From positions 51,325,742 through 51,389,741 of the forward strand of contig JALIGW010000005.1 in assembly GCA_023053685.1 (NCBI GenBank): a DNA stretch of 64,000 bases, written 5' to 3'. The notes beneath the pieces were generated by a model, which ran no database searches, was not told where the DNA came from, and saw nothing but the letters and a program-made list of their open reading frames with translations. This stretch comes from Diadophis punctatus similis. Taxonomy: Eukaryota; Chordata; Lepidosauria; Squamata; Dipsadidae. The translations under genes and the position numbers were made by a program. This document shows positions 20,077 to 32,539 of the stretch, piece after piece (the first letter of the stretch is position 1; every line of letters begins with the position of its first letter).

Positions 20077-20079
20077 ATA
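19990..20079 (+). repeat. (AAAT)n microsatellite, about 22 units
   Basis: A near-perfect tetranucleotide array. The Phe/Leu/Ile/Tyr frame on the minus strand is a product of it. Confidence 0.93.
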
Positions 20080-20321
20080 GAGTGCTAAGACATTTCATGT
20101 TTAATTTCTTGCCAGGGTAAACCTCCATTAAGATGTAAAATATTTGATTGACACAATTAAAATCAATAAGAGGAAAAATATAAATAATAAACATTACATT
20201 GGAAATACAGTATCATGTAAATAATGTGTGCACTATAAAATATATCAGATTAAAATATGATTTCTAAAGTCTAAATTTGTTAGGTAGTAGAATTCCACAT
20301 GATTTACAGGTAATCTTTAAC

Positions 20322-20520
20322 GTTGTTGTTTTTGTTAGTCACAAAGTCGTGTTCTACCCATCGCGGCCCCATGGACAATGTTCCTCCAGGCCTTCCTGTC
20401 CCCCAAAGTCTATTTAAGCTCATACTAACTGCTTCAGCGACTCCATCCAGGTCGACTGCTTCAGTGACTCCATCCAGACACCTCATTTTCTGTCGTCCTG
20501 TTCTTTTGCTCTCAATCGTT
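20322..20520 (-). mobile_element. BovB (RTE) LINE 3' end
   Basis: On the minus strand the last codons of ORF2 read MRCLDGVTEAV, MSLNRLWGTGRPGG and GPRWVEHDFVTNKNN, the usual BovB C-terminus (LDGI.DAMDMSL...W). It ends in the AACAACG-type tail. A 27-bp in-frame direct duplication (DGVTEAV / DGVAEAV) is present. Short flanking matches (CTTTAAC left, CCTTAAC right) look like target duplications. Confidence 0.82.
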
Positions 20521-20843
20521 CCTTAACTTACAACCAATCAATTAACAACTGTTCAAAGTTACAGTGATCTTTTAAAAAGCTATTTATGACCCATCCTCAA
20601 AGTTATAACTGCCCCCCCCATCATCACATGATTGCATTTTGGTCACTTAGCAATCAGCTTGCATCTATAACTGGTTACAGTGTCCCATAGTCCCATAATC
20701 ATGATTTATGACAGTTTTTGCTGGTTTGAATTGATTTGCTTTACAACTGTGGTGACTTCTTTATGACCATTATGAAAATGGTCCTATAATCAAATCTGGT
20801 CATATGTGCTTCAATTTATGACCACAGATAACTTATAACTGTA

Positions 20844-21647
20844 CTGTCCAAAAATAAAAAACTTCTGGAATACAAACAAAAACTGGCTAGCAGAAATTAC
20901 ACAACAGGATATAGACATTAAACCGGAAGCTTTCCTACTGGGAATCATTAATCAAAATATGAAAAAAACACTACTATATTACACTACATATATTAACAGC
21001 AGCAAGAATAATGATAGCACAAAGTTGGAAACTAAATGACACTCCTGACGAAAGCAGTATAATTAGAAAAATTCTGGATTGTGCCGAAGCAGACAAATTA
21101 ACTATGGAACTAAAAGGAAAGGAAGACTCCGATTACTACGAAATTTGGAACTTATTCTATAACTGGTATGAAAAACGAAAACAAACACCACCAATATAAC
21201 AAATGTAAACACAAATTAAATAAGACATATAGAAATCTGATTAAGGAACTTATAAGAAAACTAGCTATATTATACTAATGTATATGTATATTATGATATT
21301 ACAAAACTAAAAACATCTTATTTTTTCTGTACTATTATCATTATTATTATTAATATTATCATTAATGTTATTACTATTGTATTATTATCAATGTTATTGT
21401 TAACATTATTATTATCACTACTGATTTATAATACATATTACAAAAATACAAGACAAAAAATCGAAAACTATATAAAAATAGATTGCCAATACATATTTGC
21501 CGTAAGATAAACCATAGAGATCGACAGTTTTATAGCTGTATGCGCTTTTTATGTTTCGTATATGTTGTAATGTATTTGTTATCGTCATAAATGTTTTCTT
21601 TTGTATGTTTTTTAAATGTAAATAATTCAATAAAATTATTTTTTTTA
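20844..21647 (+). mobile_element. L1 3' end with 18-bp target duplication
   Basis: AGATAACTTATAACTGTA is repeated exactly at 20826-20843 and 21648-21665. The insert holds the end of L1 ORF2: FLLGIINQNMKK, then after a frame change ARIMIAQSWKLN, ADKLTMELKGKE and WNLFYNWYEKRK. This matches the C-terminus of the longer L1 at 39095-41590. A 3' UTR with AT-trinucleotide runs ends AATAAAATTATTTTTTTTAA. It is a strongly 5'-truncated but fairly young copy. Confidence 0.88.
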
Positions 21648-21705
21648 AGATAACTTATAACTGTAATTCTAGGCTCCATTGTGATTGCAAATTGAGGACT
21701 ACCTA

Positions 21706-22344
21706 TATAAGGTTTCTGCTTTTATTACCTACCCAAATACTTAATGAGTAATCAAGATATTAAAATGCCTGTGTGAACAAAAGGAGACTTCGCCTGTGCA
21801 TGCTTCTAATAAATTAAACGAATAAGCTCAAATATTCAACAATACTCACAGTTGCTCTCCACATTTCAAATTTAACTGGATATTTTATATGACTGAATCA
21901 AATAAATTGGATGTTAAATAGATGCAGAGGATCAGACAATATGGGGTAAGAGAGCTCTATTGGAATATAAACAACAAGATACACTTCATAGTTAGAGTGA
22001 CTTGATACAAATCATATACAGTTTGCTTTTTATTTATAATTCTTGAATAATCCATACTTTGGTAGTGACAGATAGAACAGTTGCCTAGGGCAACATGTTC
22101 AAATAAATATTTCTGATCATTTGCCTTCAGTTTACATAATTCATATTGCATTATATCTTACACATCCCTTTTCTTTATTTATTTTCATAAAATATCAGAT
22201 GTAATTCTTATTTTATTTATTTACTCCACTTTATGTGGCTCCATCTGTTTCAGTAACAAATAACTGTTGAAACATAAGAAATTTAATGTTTCTTCAACCA
22301 ATTCCTGTTGCTTAAAATACCTGTGACTACAATTTGGGCGCTAT
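21706..22344. other. AT-rich unique sequence
   Basis: No gene or repeat is recognised. Confidence 0.5.
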
Positions 22345-23130
22345 CTAACAAAATGAAATTCAATGGTGAAAAACGTAAGGTTCTACATTTAGGCAAGAAA
22401 AACAAAATGCACAAGTAGAGTATATGTGGTACCTTGATCAACAATAGTAACTGTGAAAGGGATCTTGGAGTCCTAGTGGACAATCATTTAAATATGAGCC
22501 AGCAGTATGCAGCAGCTGCCAAAAAAGCCAACACAGTTCTAGGTTGCATTAACAGAGGGATAGAATCAAGATCACGTGAAGTGTTAATACCACTTTATAA
22601 TGCCTTGGTAAGGCCACACTTGGAATACTGCATTCAGTTTTGGTCGCCATGATGTAAAAATGATGTTGAGACTCTAGAAAGAGTGCAGAGAAGAGCAACA
22701 AAGATGATTAGGGGACTGGAGGCTAAAACATATGAAGAACGGTTGCAGGAACTGGGTATGTCTAGTTTAATGAAAAGAAGGACTAGGGGACATGATAGCA
22801 GTGTTCCAATATCTCAGGGGTTGCCACAAAGAAGAGGGAGTCAAACTATTCTCCAAAGCACCTGAGGGTAGAACAAGAAGCAATAGGTGGAAACTAATCA
22901 AGGAGAGAAGCAACTTAGAACTAAGAAGAAATTTCCTGACAGTTAGAACAATTAATCAGTGGAACAGCTTGCTTCCAGAAGTTGTGAATTCTCCAACACT
23001 GGAAGTTTTTAAGAAGATGTTGGTTATCTTCTTAAAAGATGGTTATCTTTTAAGAAGATAACCATTTGTCTGAAGTGGTGTCTAAGCAGGGGGTTATTCC
23101 AACTCTATTATTCTATTCTATTTACCTGAT
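22345..23130 (+). mobile_element. CR1 LINE, C-terminal ORF2 and 3' end
   Basis: Frames give [49 protein letters not shown] and [19 protein letters not shown], followed by LRRNFLTVRTINQWNSLLPE. These are the thumb and C-terminal parts of CR1 ORF2, broken by at least one stop and one frameshift. A small inverted repeat (GGTTATCTTCTTAAAAGATG...) lies at 23023-23065. It ends at TTATTCTATTCTATT. Closely related to 53395-54085. Confidence 0.9.
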
Positions 23131-24183
23131 CTTGTTTAAAGTGCCATAAATTTTAAACTTCTGATTTGCTTGCATAATGATTTATAGGCAAATGTAATTT
23201 CTTGAATATTATATTTAATTTTTGAGAATGAATGTTTAGAATAAGAATAGACTTGCCAATCATGCCAAATCCCAAATAGCTAATTTTGGGATTCCTGGGT
23301 GTAGTAGCAGGAATAGCAGAACCTGGGGGTGGGGTGAAAAGGGGAATCAGCCTAGAATCCATAGTTATGTTTAGTATATTCTGCAAATTCAGTCATTGTT
23401 TACTGACTAGCCTTGGTTTCAAATTCCAGTTCCAATATTATTTAAAAGGAAGCATTACTTGCATTGGGGTCAACAATATCACTTAAGCAAATTCCAGCAC
23501 AAAATGAGATAGAATTAATAAAGAGAGAGAAGAAGTAGGTAGCCTTTATTTTCCTAATCATGATAAAAGATAACCCAACACACTATAGGCAGAAAATGTA
23601 GGAACCAGGAATTGAACTGTTTTCATGAAACTTCTTTCATTACCTGTGAGATTCACTACAGTAAAGACAGATTCCATATAGCTATTGAACAGTGCTATAT
23701 TATTTGATTAGATAGTTCTTCCTGACCAGCATTAAGAACTTCTTGATAAAATACCAAAATAAGTTATTCCTTCTATTTAGAATGAAAACGTACAAGGCAA
23801 TTTAGAAGAAGAAAGATTTATAGAGCACAGATAGTACTAAGCTTGAATCAAGAACTGCATTTACATGAGAAAAACCAAGAACAAAGAAGAAACAAGAAAA
23901 TAATTAACTTGAGTTCAAAGAGGGAATGTTTGTTACAAACAGCAATGACTAGTTTGTTTTACTACACAGCTGATGTCTGTGCCAAATGAATTATTAATTT
24001 TGTTTCTTACATATTTCTATTTCTGATGGAAATGTCTCCCTGAGGAATATTGGCTCCTTATTTTCCTTTGCTCATTCCAGAAAAAAGTTTCCCTCACATT
24101 TTTTAATAATAATACTGGTATTAAAAGGAATTGAAGGCTTAACAAACATGTCAAATCCAGACTAAACATCTGGATGACTGTGA
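23131..24183. other. AT-rich unique sequence
   Basis: No gene or assignable repeat is seen. Confidence 0.5.
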
Positions 24184-24246
24184 GAAGGAGGAGGAGCAGG
24201 AGGAGGAGGAGCAGGAGGAGCAGGAGGAGCAGGAGGAGCAGGAGGC
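24184..24246 (+). repeat. GGAGGAGCA minisatellite
   Basis: Imperfect GGAGGA/GCAGGA triplet-based repeats, about 60 bp, give poly-Leu and Ser/Cys frames on the minus strand. Confidence 0.88.
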
Positions 24247-25099
24247 GAAAACTGGGGAGAAGTTGTGTTTGTAGAAGCAATAATGCAATATATATTTTAT
24301 AATATAATAATATATTTTAATTTTATTTAATTTAAAAAAACAAATCAAAACAATGCATGGTGCTTTAAATTTCTATATTAGAAACCCTGATGATATTTTG
24401 GTGATAAACTGATATTGTTTAAGAAGCAGTTGAATTAAAATTTGAGTATGGAACTTTATGGTTATAAAGTGCACCCTTAACTCAGTAACGTTTACTTGAA
24501 AAATAAGTATAAATAAGTAAAATACTTGTTCATTACATATGAATATAATATGTTTTTTGGCTTTATTCTGTGCATGGTATAAGCCCATCCAATTAGGTTT
24601 TATTCCATAAAATACAATTAAAATCAATAATGGCTCAGGATGATGCATAAACCCAATCATAAAGTTGTTCATATGAACTGAAATGTCTCTTCCAACTATT
24701 GGACATCATCATCTACAACTGAACTTCTCACTGGCTACTTCTAAGCTTGTTCAACAGCTGAGATAGAATATATCCCATTACCTTCTATGTAGGTATGGCT
24801 CAAGTCCAGATTTGGATCTATTCTGTTTCTGATACTATCACTGGAGCATCATTCATAGTTATTTTTATAAATCTCATAAATTATATTTAGGGTTTTGTAG
24901 TCATCAGTAGCGGCTTATGCTTTTTTCAATGAATGATATAGAATAAGGAATTTTTTCCCATCTCTTCCTCCTGTCACATGAGATGTCATATAGCTAAATG
25001 CCAAATAAATGGAAAATGAGAAGCCTAATGGCAGACAAGACCATGTTGGCATAAGTGAGGTCTAATTATCTTTCATAGCATCCTCTGCCCACTAGGAAT
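24247..25099. other. AT-rich unique sequence, perhaps decayed L2
   Basis: No gene. The part after 24640 may be the decayed upstream portion of the L2 relic beginning at about 25100. I cannot show this directly. Confidence 0.35.
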
Positions 25100-25215
25100 C
25101 CAGAGTTGGTTTAATTTGGTCTCAGCATTTAGGAAGTATCATCTAGTCTAGTGCGACCAAGAAGCAAGCCTTCTCTCCTCCTCCAACTGTCTCTAAAACA
25201 GTATACATCTGCAGA

Positions 25216-25452
25216 TAGCAATAGCACTTAGACTTATATACTGCTTTACAGTGCTTTACAGCCCCTCTAAGCAGTTTACAGAGTCAGCATATTGCCCCCC
25301 AAACAATTTGGGTCTCATTTTATCCACTTCGGAAGGATGGAAGGCTGAGTCAACCTTGAGCCAGGTGAGATTTGAACTGCCAAATTGCAGGCAGCTGGCA
25401 GTCAGCAGAAGTAGCCTGCAGTACTGCCCACTAACCACTGCGCCACCGTGAC
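25216..25452 (-). mobile_element. L2-tailed tRNA SINE
   Basis: TAGCAATAGCACTTAGACTT opens the reversed tail. The body has CATATTGCCCCCCAAACAAT and GGAAGGATGGAAGGCTGAGT. The tRNA head is ACCACTGCGCCACCGTGAC. It lies within L2-derived sequence and so is younger than that LINE. Confidence 0.86.
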
Positions 25453-25656
25453 TCATAACGATGACATCTTTCTTACCTACCTTTAAAAAGGCCTTTCAAA
25501 CCCTGCTTTTCTCCCAAGTCTTGGATTTGTGGTTTGGCCCCTATAAGTAAAGGATGGGCTAAGTGATATTTTTTATTTGTTACTTTTGGGCAGCCACTAT
25601 TCTTTTCATGTATGCATTGTTTTCTCTGTGTTTTTTAATTGAGAAACTAACTAGGA

Positions 25657-25842
25657 CAGGGCTTCTCAACCCCTAGTCCATGGACTGGCAGTGGTCCACG
25701 GCATGCCAGAAACCAGGCCATGCAAACAAGCAAAGCTCCATCTGTGAGATGCAGGCAGTACACAAAACCACGCCTGCTCCAGTCTGCAGAAAAAACTCTC
25801 GACAGAACTGATCCCTGGTGCCCAAAAGGTTGGGGGCCACTG
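25657..25842. mobile_element. hAT MITE, 186 bp
   Basis: CAGGGCTTCTCAACCCCTAG and GGTTGGGGGCCACTG are inverted ends typical of hAT/Charlie-like MITEs. The interior has GACTGGCAGTGGTCCACGG. The flanking octamers AACTAGGA and ATCTAGAA agree at six of eight positions, a decayed duplication. Confidence 0.78.
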
Positions 25843-25932
25843 ATCTAGAATAATTTTGGAATTGGACAGCCTATATTTTGAAGAACAAATGGTGAGTGAC
25901 TGAGTGAATGAATGAATGAATAAATAAATAAA

Positions 25933-28851
25933 TCTTGCCAATGCCATCATTTTTTAATATAGCTATATTTGGAATGGAAATTTTTCCCTGTGCAGACGAC
26001 AGCCGAAACTGGAGAAATTGGATAGGATGGCTGGCTTTAACATACTTCGATGCTATAAGAATATACCCAATTCATATTCTGAGGCAGTTACAAAGTACCC
26101 TGATATCAGCATTTCCTCAGAATTTCTAAGTAGCCAACTGTGGTTGAATTAAAGGAAAGCTATATGATATATTTCATACAAAAAACAGATGACTGAATCA
26201 ATTTTTTGAGCTATGAATTTTATGAAAATAGTTTACCAAGCATAGTGGCTTCTTCTAATCCCCTAGCTTGTTAAAAGCAACACCAGATAAATCAAACATT
26301 TAAATTCTCATTTCCGCCCCCCCCCCCCCTTCAAACTGAAAGAGATCATGTATATTGCATTCCTGCTGGAAATGATTCCTATGACATGGTATTTTTCTTT
26401 ATTATTGTAATATTTGTGACACACAACAAATAATAGTAATGGAACAGCACTATACCTATGAGACACTTATGCAACTTTCAGCTAATGGCTGCATTTGAAT
26501 ATTTGCCAAACTAAATATTAAGCAAAGTTAGAATATTCTGAATGCTTTGAATATGAAATGCAGTAACTGCTTGACAAGAGAGTCAAAATGGAAATTAAAG
26601 GGTTGATATAATGAACAACTCTTACTTAAATGCTGCATGCATAGTATTACTTTATCTCAAAGATACCTTGGAGTGTATCTTTCTCTAAGCATTCAATTCA
26701 CAGTTAAAATACATGCAAACCCACTTTTGGTTTTTATATGTGGCACATTGAGCACATGGATGTGAATAAGCATGATAGCTCTTCATTACTTGTTCTCATT
26801 GACCTCCAAGTATTGGCAGTGAACATCTGCTGGGTCAGTCCCAGTAGTGGTTGTTGGTAAGTCCTCCTGAAGAGGTTTTGAGAATGTTGGCATGTTCTTA
26901 TGCCAATGGAACTGAATCCATGGATGGAGAAATGCCATTTCAACATGGTGGATGACTTTTCAGAAACCCCTTGAAGGACCAGAAATTCCTTGAAATTATT
27001 TCTTGATAATCATACAATCCACCTTCTAAGTTCCTACATTTTCTGAAGACAACAGAAATTTAATATATAGCAAGCACGGAAACATGGGAAATATAAATAG
27101 GAAGGTAAATTATTTATTACAAATACTACTTATTTATAAAATTATTTTCTTTTCTTTTTATGAATGGAAAAAATTGTAATAAATAATAAAATAAAACAAA
27201 GTTTGCAGGATTGTGCATTTCTGTCAAGATAACAAGCATTGGACGATCATTTTTCTCTACAAACTTACAAAAAACAAAGAACCTTATTTTACAAGTTACT
27301 AAAATTACTATTGCCTTGTTGCTAGTGTTTATGTTTTATTTAACTATGTAACTACGGCACTTGTGGGAAAATGGTACCAATGAGGAATACTTTTCTAAAA
27401 CACACGAGGAAGTATTTGGCAGTAAGATAATATTAATATATTTCAATTGTTTTATCTTTTTCATTTACATTATCCCCTTGAAATTATACATAATATTTGT
27501 ATAAAACAATTTGCAGCATTGATCTCAAGGAACAAGAGATACAAAATGTGAAATATCTTTTACTGGACCAGTCTATGCATGCAGAAGTTTTGAAGTAAAA
27601 TAATTACCTTGCATCATTTCTGTGCCACAATGAATATTTATGGTAAAATTGCCATTTGAGAATTCTTAATTTGCATAAACTTTTAGTTTTTAATCAAGGC
27701 TCTTATCTTTACATACAATATTTCTTGAAAACACTACGAAGGAGTTTTGATTTTTTCACATCTGAAAAGAATGTTCAATACAAAAAGGAAGCATCTCTTT
27801 TGCAGATTAGTTCATTTTCTTAACAGCAATTATATTTATATTTTACCCACTCTCTCTAAGGTTACATCAAAGTTTCTAAACTATCAATTAATCTTTTCTT
27901 CTTTTTTTAGAAAAAGGTCCATAAGAGGTTACCAGTCACTAACAAATGTAATAGTCAATCTTTCCAAGCAAACAAGTTAATTTATTTGTTTACTGCAAAA
28001 AGGTCTAAATAAGCATATTAGTTTTGCCATATTTTCTAGTTCTGTCATTCCTTCATTGTGCATTTTATGTTTGTTTACTAAATGAACAACTTCAAGTCTG
28101 ACTCTAAATTTCACTCTGTTATTTCTAGTTACTTCTCTAAACTATCAACATTGCCTGAATGAAAATATGAAACAATATAGTAAATGCTGTTAGTATTAGC
28201 TAGTTCTATGTCTTTTTTCTTCTTTTTTGTTTCTATTAATTATCATTTCTTTTCTGTACTTTGTATAACATTGTTTATGCCGAAAGGTAACAACGTGATG
28301 ATTTTGCAGGTGCAATAAACCAAAAAAGAGAAGTTGTTAAATGTTCCTCAAATTAACAAATCCTGACCCATATAAGGTATCTTGAACAGCGTAAAAGATA
28401 ACGCTTTAATTAGGCCTGTTGCAACAACTATTCCAGTTTAGAAAATTCTCCTTCCAGCATTTTGTGTCCTACATTCTGGTTTGATTGTGGTTTTAGACAT
28501 TTGCACATTCTGGGCATGTATTTTACGTCTCTATTGAGTTCAGTTTGCCTTCCCGAAATCTACCAAAAAGGCTAAATTGGGAGAATGATTCCCTAAGGAA
28601 AAAGCTTGGTGACAGCTTTTAGTCAATAAGGACAGTCACAATGAGTTAGTAAAGAATTGCCAAAAGGGACATGTTGCTGAAATATCCAACAAGGAGTTTT
28701 CCTAAACCAATGCATTAATTCACTTTACAATTACTCTGAATTTGTATATGCCATTTTGTTATTTGCATTTTGCTTTCTCTTGCAAACTTGTATTATCCTT
28801 TCCATTTCTTTCTCTCTTCTTTCAATTTCAAGTCAAGCCCAAACATTTTCC

Positions 28852-28855
<4 letters not shown>
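25933..28855. other. AT-rich unique sequence
   Basis: Nearly 3 kb has no assignable repeat or gene. A C run (about 13) lies at 26317. Frames are all short. Absence of repeats over this length could reflect constraint or simply old DNA. Confidence 0.45.

Positions 28856-28902
<47 letters not shown>
28856..28902 (+). repeat. (GT)n microsatellite
   Basis: About 23 GT units ending in GCGTGCGCA. Confidence 0.93.
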
Positions 28903-28906
<4 letters not shown>

Positions 28907-29745
28907 CGCAGACACATGTTTTAGTACAATCCATATGTAACTTGTTATTTATTTATTGAAGAAATGCAATTAAGTCATTACATCCCTTAAAGAGTCACCT
29001 GTTACCCTGATACTTAGAGGCTAATTGATTAATCATTAAGAACCCATATTGTCTGCTAAATTGGGAATGAAAGTAATTGGAATCAGTACAAATCACTTTC
29101 TTTAATCTTAAGCAACAAAGTGATGCATGACATCATATCAAGACCTGGAAGGCAGTGAGTAATAGCCTGTAGACATTCCTTCTGATGCTAATTGCTGTCT
29201 GTAACCTCCTTATTCTGGAGGGGTTGCATTAAAGCTCTGGAATCAGTGGTGTAAAATGGCAGCTTTAAAAATAATAAAGAAAACAAATAAAAGCTAGGGT
29301 TTTACACCTGATCCGCCCCCTCAAAGTATATTTTCAAAAAATTCTATTTAGCACATTTTTTCAAAGTCTTAAATTTACTGCTCGAGAATGAATTTGTGTT
29401 GACATTGTATAGTAACGCTTTTACTTAGTAAGCTATTGTGCAGAGGTAGAAGAACCATAATGGCCACTGCCTCACAGGATAAAACTGCACAAAGGATTGT
29501 ATCCTACTGTCTATAATATCGGTAAAACACAAACAGTTCTTTCCTGGGGATTTTAACTGTAAACTGACAGCATAAAAAGCCAACAAGGTCGAGAGAAGAA
29601 ACCAACAGGGACTAAAGCAAACAGAATGAATGCCGAAACAGCCAAACAGAAGTTAAATCAATGTAATGAATACTATGTTTGATTAATTGCCAAGGGTAAT
29701 AAATAGGACACTTTACGACATTAACTGTAAAAGTATAGTCTATCG
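28903..29745. other. Unique DNA, candidate CNE
   Basis: No gene is seen. The part at 29010-29290 is non-repetitive, with CATCATATCAAGACCTGG and CTGATGCTAATTGCTGTC (an octamer-like ATGCTAAT). It could be a regulatory element, but conservation is untested. Confidence 0.3.
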
Positions 29746-29863
29746 CAGTGTTTTTCAAACTTTCCAACTTTCAGATATATGGACTTCAACTTCCCATGCT
29801 GGCTAGGGATTTCTGGGGGTTGAAATCCACAAATCTGAAAGTTGCCAAGTTCGAAAAACACTG
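29746..29863. mobile_element. Foldback hAT MITE, 118 bp
   Basis: CAGTGTTTTTCAAACTTTCC and GTTCGAAAAACACTG form the ends, with arms of about 50 bp around GGACTTCAACTTCCC. The flanking octamers GTCTATCG and GTCTATAC match at six of eight. It is related to the element at 3742-3879. Confidence 0.85.
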
Positions 29864-31028
29864 GTCTATACCATGGGCTGCTTGGTACAATTATTTGTAG
29901 ATCCTTATTTTAACTAATGTATTTCTCATTATCATATTATTCTACCAGAGTTTCTTTTGCCAAGCTTTGGAATGTCAATCTTAACTAAAATAGCAATGAA
30001 GTGACTTTTGCATATTCAGGAGATATATTCTACTGCATAAAAATCCCTCCTACTGATTAGCCAGATTAGAAATTAGCATATGCCAATGCCAATTGCATCT
30101 TCTTCTCCTAGCTGATCTCAAAATTTGCTTGGTCAATCTTCCTGGGGAAAACAATAAAAATGTAAAAACAAGATACTAGGATAATCATCTAAAATAAATA
30201 AATAAATAGAAAACAACTCAATGGAACACTGGCTAATTTCCTTGGTAACCCATTAGTAGCTGAAACTTTCCCTACAGCTAGCATAGAAAATATGCTTTTT
30301 TAATACTTTTTTTCTAACTTTCAGACTAACATGTAATAGAAATTCTATTTCAAATCCCTATTTCTCAATTAATGCACCTTATGATAGAACGACCAAGAAG
30401 ACAAAAATGATCTCTATCTTTTGCTTTCTCATTGTCTTCATTCTGCCGCTTATAAAGTATGACACACATAGGAAGAATGTTGCTAGGTAGTTCACATATT
30501 TGGCTGCTCTCTACATTTTAATATGCATATCTGCGTACAAGTTGAGATGAGATTTTATAGAAAGGCAACTCAAACATTAAGCAAAGCTGTTGCTAAGTAA
30601 AAAAATGTTTCTGTGTTTATGATCTTACTTCCGCTTTCCTTGGCTTTGCAGACCTGCAAAAGTCATAAATCTTGTAACACTTACTTTTTCATCACCATTG
30701 TAAGTACAAATGGTTACAGCCATTGAAGTGCCCCTGCACATCACATAAACAAATTTGCCTGCCCACACTTACAACCACAGGGTCTCCTCACCTCCCCCAC
30801 TTGCCTATCTTCCCTGTCTCTGCCCCTTTGGTGCTCTGCACAGTGGCATTCCTTGACAGCAGTACTACACTGAAATAGTGCATAATGCAACTAAAGAGCT
30901 TAGATGATATCAACTGGTATTTTATAACATGTTATTTGATGTAGTTATTTATTTAGATTTTATATTACTCCGTAGTATCAGACCCTTTAATCAGATCTAT
31001 TATCCTTCTCTTATGCCACAACAACTTT
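29864..31028. other. AT-rich unique sequence
   Basis: No gene. A weak trace of the TTGCTAAGT/TTATGACC dispersed repeat may lie at about 30590-30720; it is not strong enough to annotate. Confidence 0.4.
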
Positions 31029-31071
31029 CCTTCCTTCCTTCCTTCCTTCCTTCCTTCCTTCCTTCCTTCTT
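31029..31071 (+). repeat. (TTCC)n microsatellite
   Basis: About ten TTCC units. Confidence 0.92.
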
Positions 31072-31265
31072 ACATTACATCATGCCATGTTACATTATAT
31101 TTTATTACATTACTTCATTCATACTCTGTGATTTATTCTTTTTCTGTTCCAAGCCGTACTCTACATATGCCATATTCCACACTAGACAGGCCCACTGATA
31201 ATTATTTTTAATTGATCATAGCTTTTATAAGTCACAGATTTTATATGATACCTTTTAGTTAAATA

Positions 31266-31505
31266 GGGGCAGCACAATGGCTCAGTGTAAGATGAGCACC
31301 CATCTTCGCCTAGCTCCTGCACCTAGCAGTGCGAAACCATGCAAATGCAAGTAGATAAATAAGTACCACTTCAGTGGGGAAGAAACAGGGCTCTGCGATG
31401 TTATGCTGACCACATGGCCAAGGAAATGTCTCCAGACACTGCTGCTCATGGTCTCAAAATGGAGATGAGTGCCACCCCTATAATTCAGCAATGACTAGTG
31501 AAATA
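31266..31505 (+). mobile_element. Sauria-type SINE (BovB-dependent)
   Basis: GCAGCACAATGGCTCAG is the tRNA-like head. Then come CACCTAGCAGTGCGAAACCA, ATGCAAGTAGATAAATAAGT and ACCACTTCAGTGGGGAAG, then CTGACCACATGGCCAAGGAA and the 3' end ATTCAGCAATGACTAGTG. These blocks are diagnostic of the Sauria SINE, whose tail matches BovB. A BovB end is present at 20322-20520. Confidence 0.85.
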
Positions 31506-32539
31506 AAATCTGCAGAAACTCCTTTCCTTCCTTAGCAAAATAGAGGAATTGTAAACAAATGTAATAGCTTTAGATTTTCATCCCCTCCCCTCCCCTACTA
31601 ATGTTAAGGACAATAACAATCAGTACTCAGCTATTTTGGACGGTATGTCAGAAGTGCAACCAAAGCCAAATTTTGCATCAAAACAACTTATGATATTCTA
31701 CGCAAGCTGCAAGTTAGGACCTATAATCTAAAGATTCTTTTGCAAGGCAACATATTGTAACATACATCCTACCAGTTATGACACACATTCAGAACTGCTT
31801 TATATAAAATAATTGTCTGTAATGGTTCATTTATTATGTCCTGCACTAAAATGAAAATATTATTATATTTGTGTGTCATGCACATATTTTTTTGGTATCT
31901 AGGTACAAGTTGAGAGAGAGAAAAATGAAGGCTGGGATTTTTAATAGTATTGAAAAATCAATGACTTAAAAAAAGAAGAAGCTTCTCCATCTTTTGTTCA
32001 CCCTGCCTTCCTTTCCTCTTATATCCTGTTAAGTACTTAGTTGTTTTATAATGACATTTCTCATTTGTTTTTGTTTTGAGAAACATGTCCATGTCAGCAA
32101 GATTTAAAATTTATTCTCACTGGAATTACAACAAATAGTTTACCTACAGTAATTCAGGGGAACAAAATAATTCACTGAGTATTGGCATATCTATAAATTC
32201 AGTGAGTTATATTACAAAAATGAATTAGTTTGAGAACAAGAGATCAAACTTTGGCAGGAAAAAAAGAATCTTCTTGCCAAAATAAAAAAGATGGTCACAA
32301 CTCTGAGATTCTAAATAAACTTTTAATTTAGTAGGATGTTGTCTGCTTGGTTTTATTCTCAGTATAATTATACTGTATGACTGCTCAGAGTATTTATTTC
32401 CCCCTGTTGGGGAAAAATCCTTCTGCAAAAGGTCCTTTAAGTATCCAAACTGAAGTTGGAAGTTGGAAATAGGGAGTAGTGACTCTACCTTTTTAAATAT
32501 ATACAGTAATAATAAATATTTTATTTTACAATAAAAACA
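31506..32539. other. AT-rich unique sequence
   Basis: No gene or clear repeat is recognised between the Sauria SINE and the R4 LINE. Confidence 0.5.

Larger units (their letters stand above)
20304..21705. mobile_element. TA-flanked repeat with two nested insertions
   Basis: The outer ends TACAGGTAATC and GACTACCTATA are inverted and begin and end with TA, as in Tc1/mariner-like elements. The host sequence is ACTTACAACCAATCAATTAA, TTTGGTCACTTAGCAATCAG and TTTATGACCATTATGAAAAT, a known type of squamate dispersed repeat. It is broken by a BovB fragment (20322-20520) and an L1 fragment (20844-21647). Only about 0.4 kb belongs to the repeat itself. Confidence 0.65.
25100..25932 (+). mobile_element. 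L2-like LINE 3' relic, twice interrupted
   Basis: GACCAAGAAGCAAGCCTTCT (RSKPS, as in the L2 RRAFS motif) precedes a minus-strand SINE. After it come CCTTTAAAAAGGCCTTTCAA (LKRPFKP, the L2 LKT-type end), a hAT MITE, and finally TGAATGAATGAATGAATAAA. The pieces form one old LINE end split by two later insertions. Divergence is high. Confidence 0.5.
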
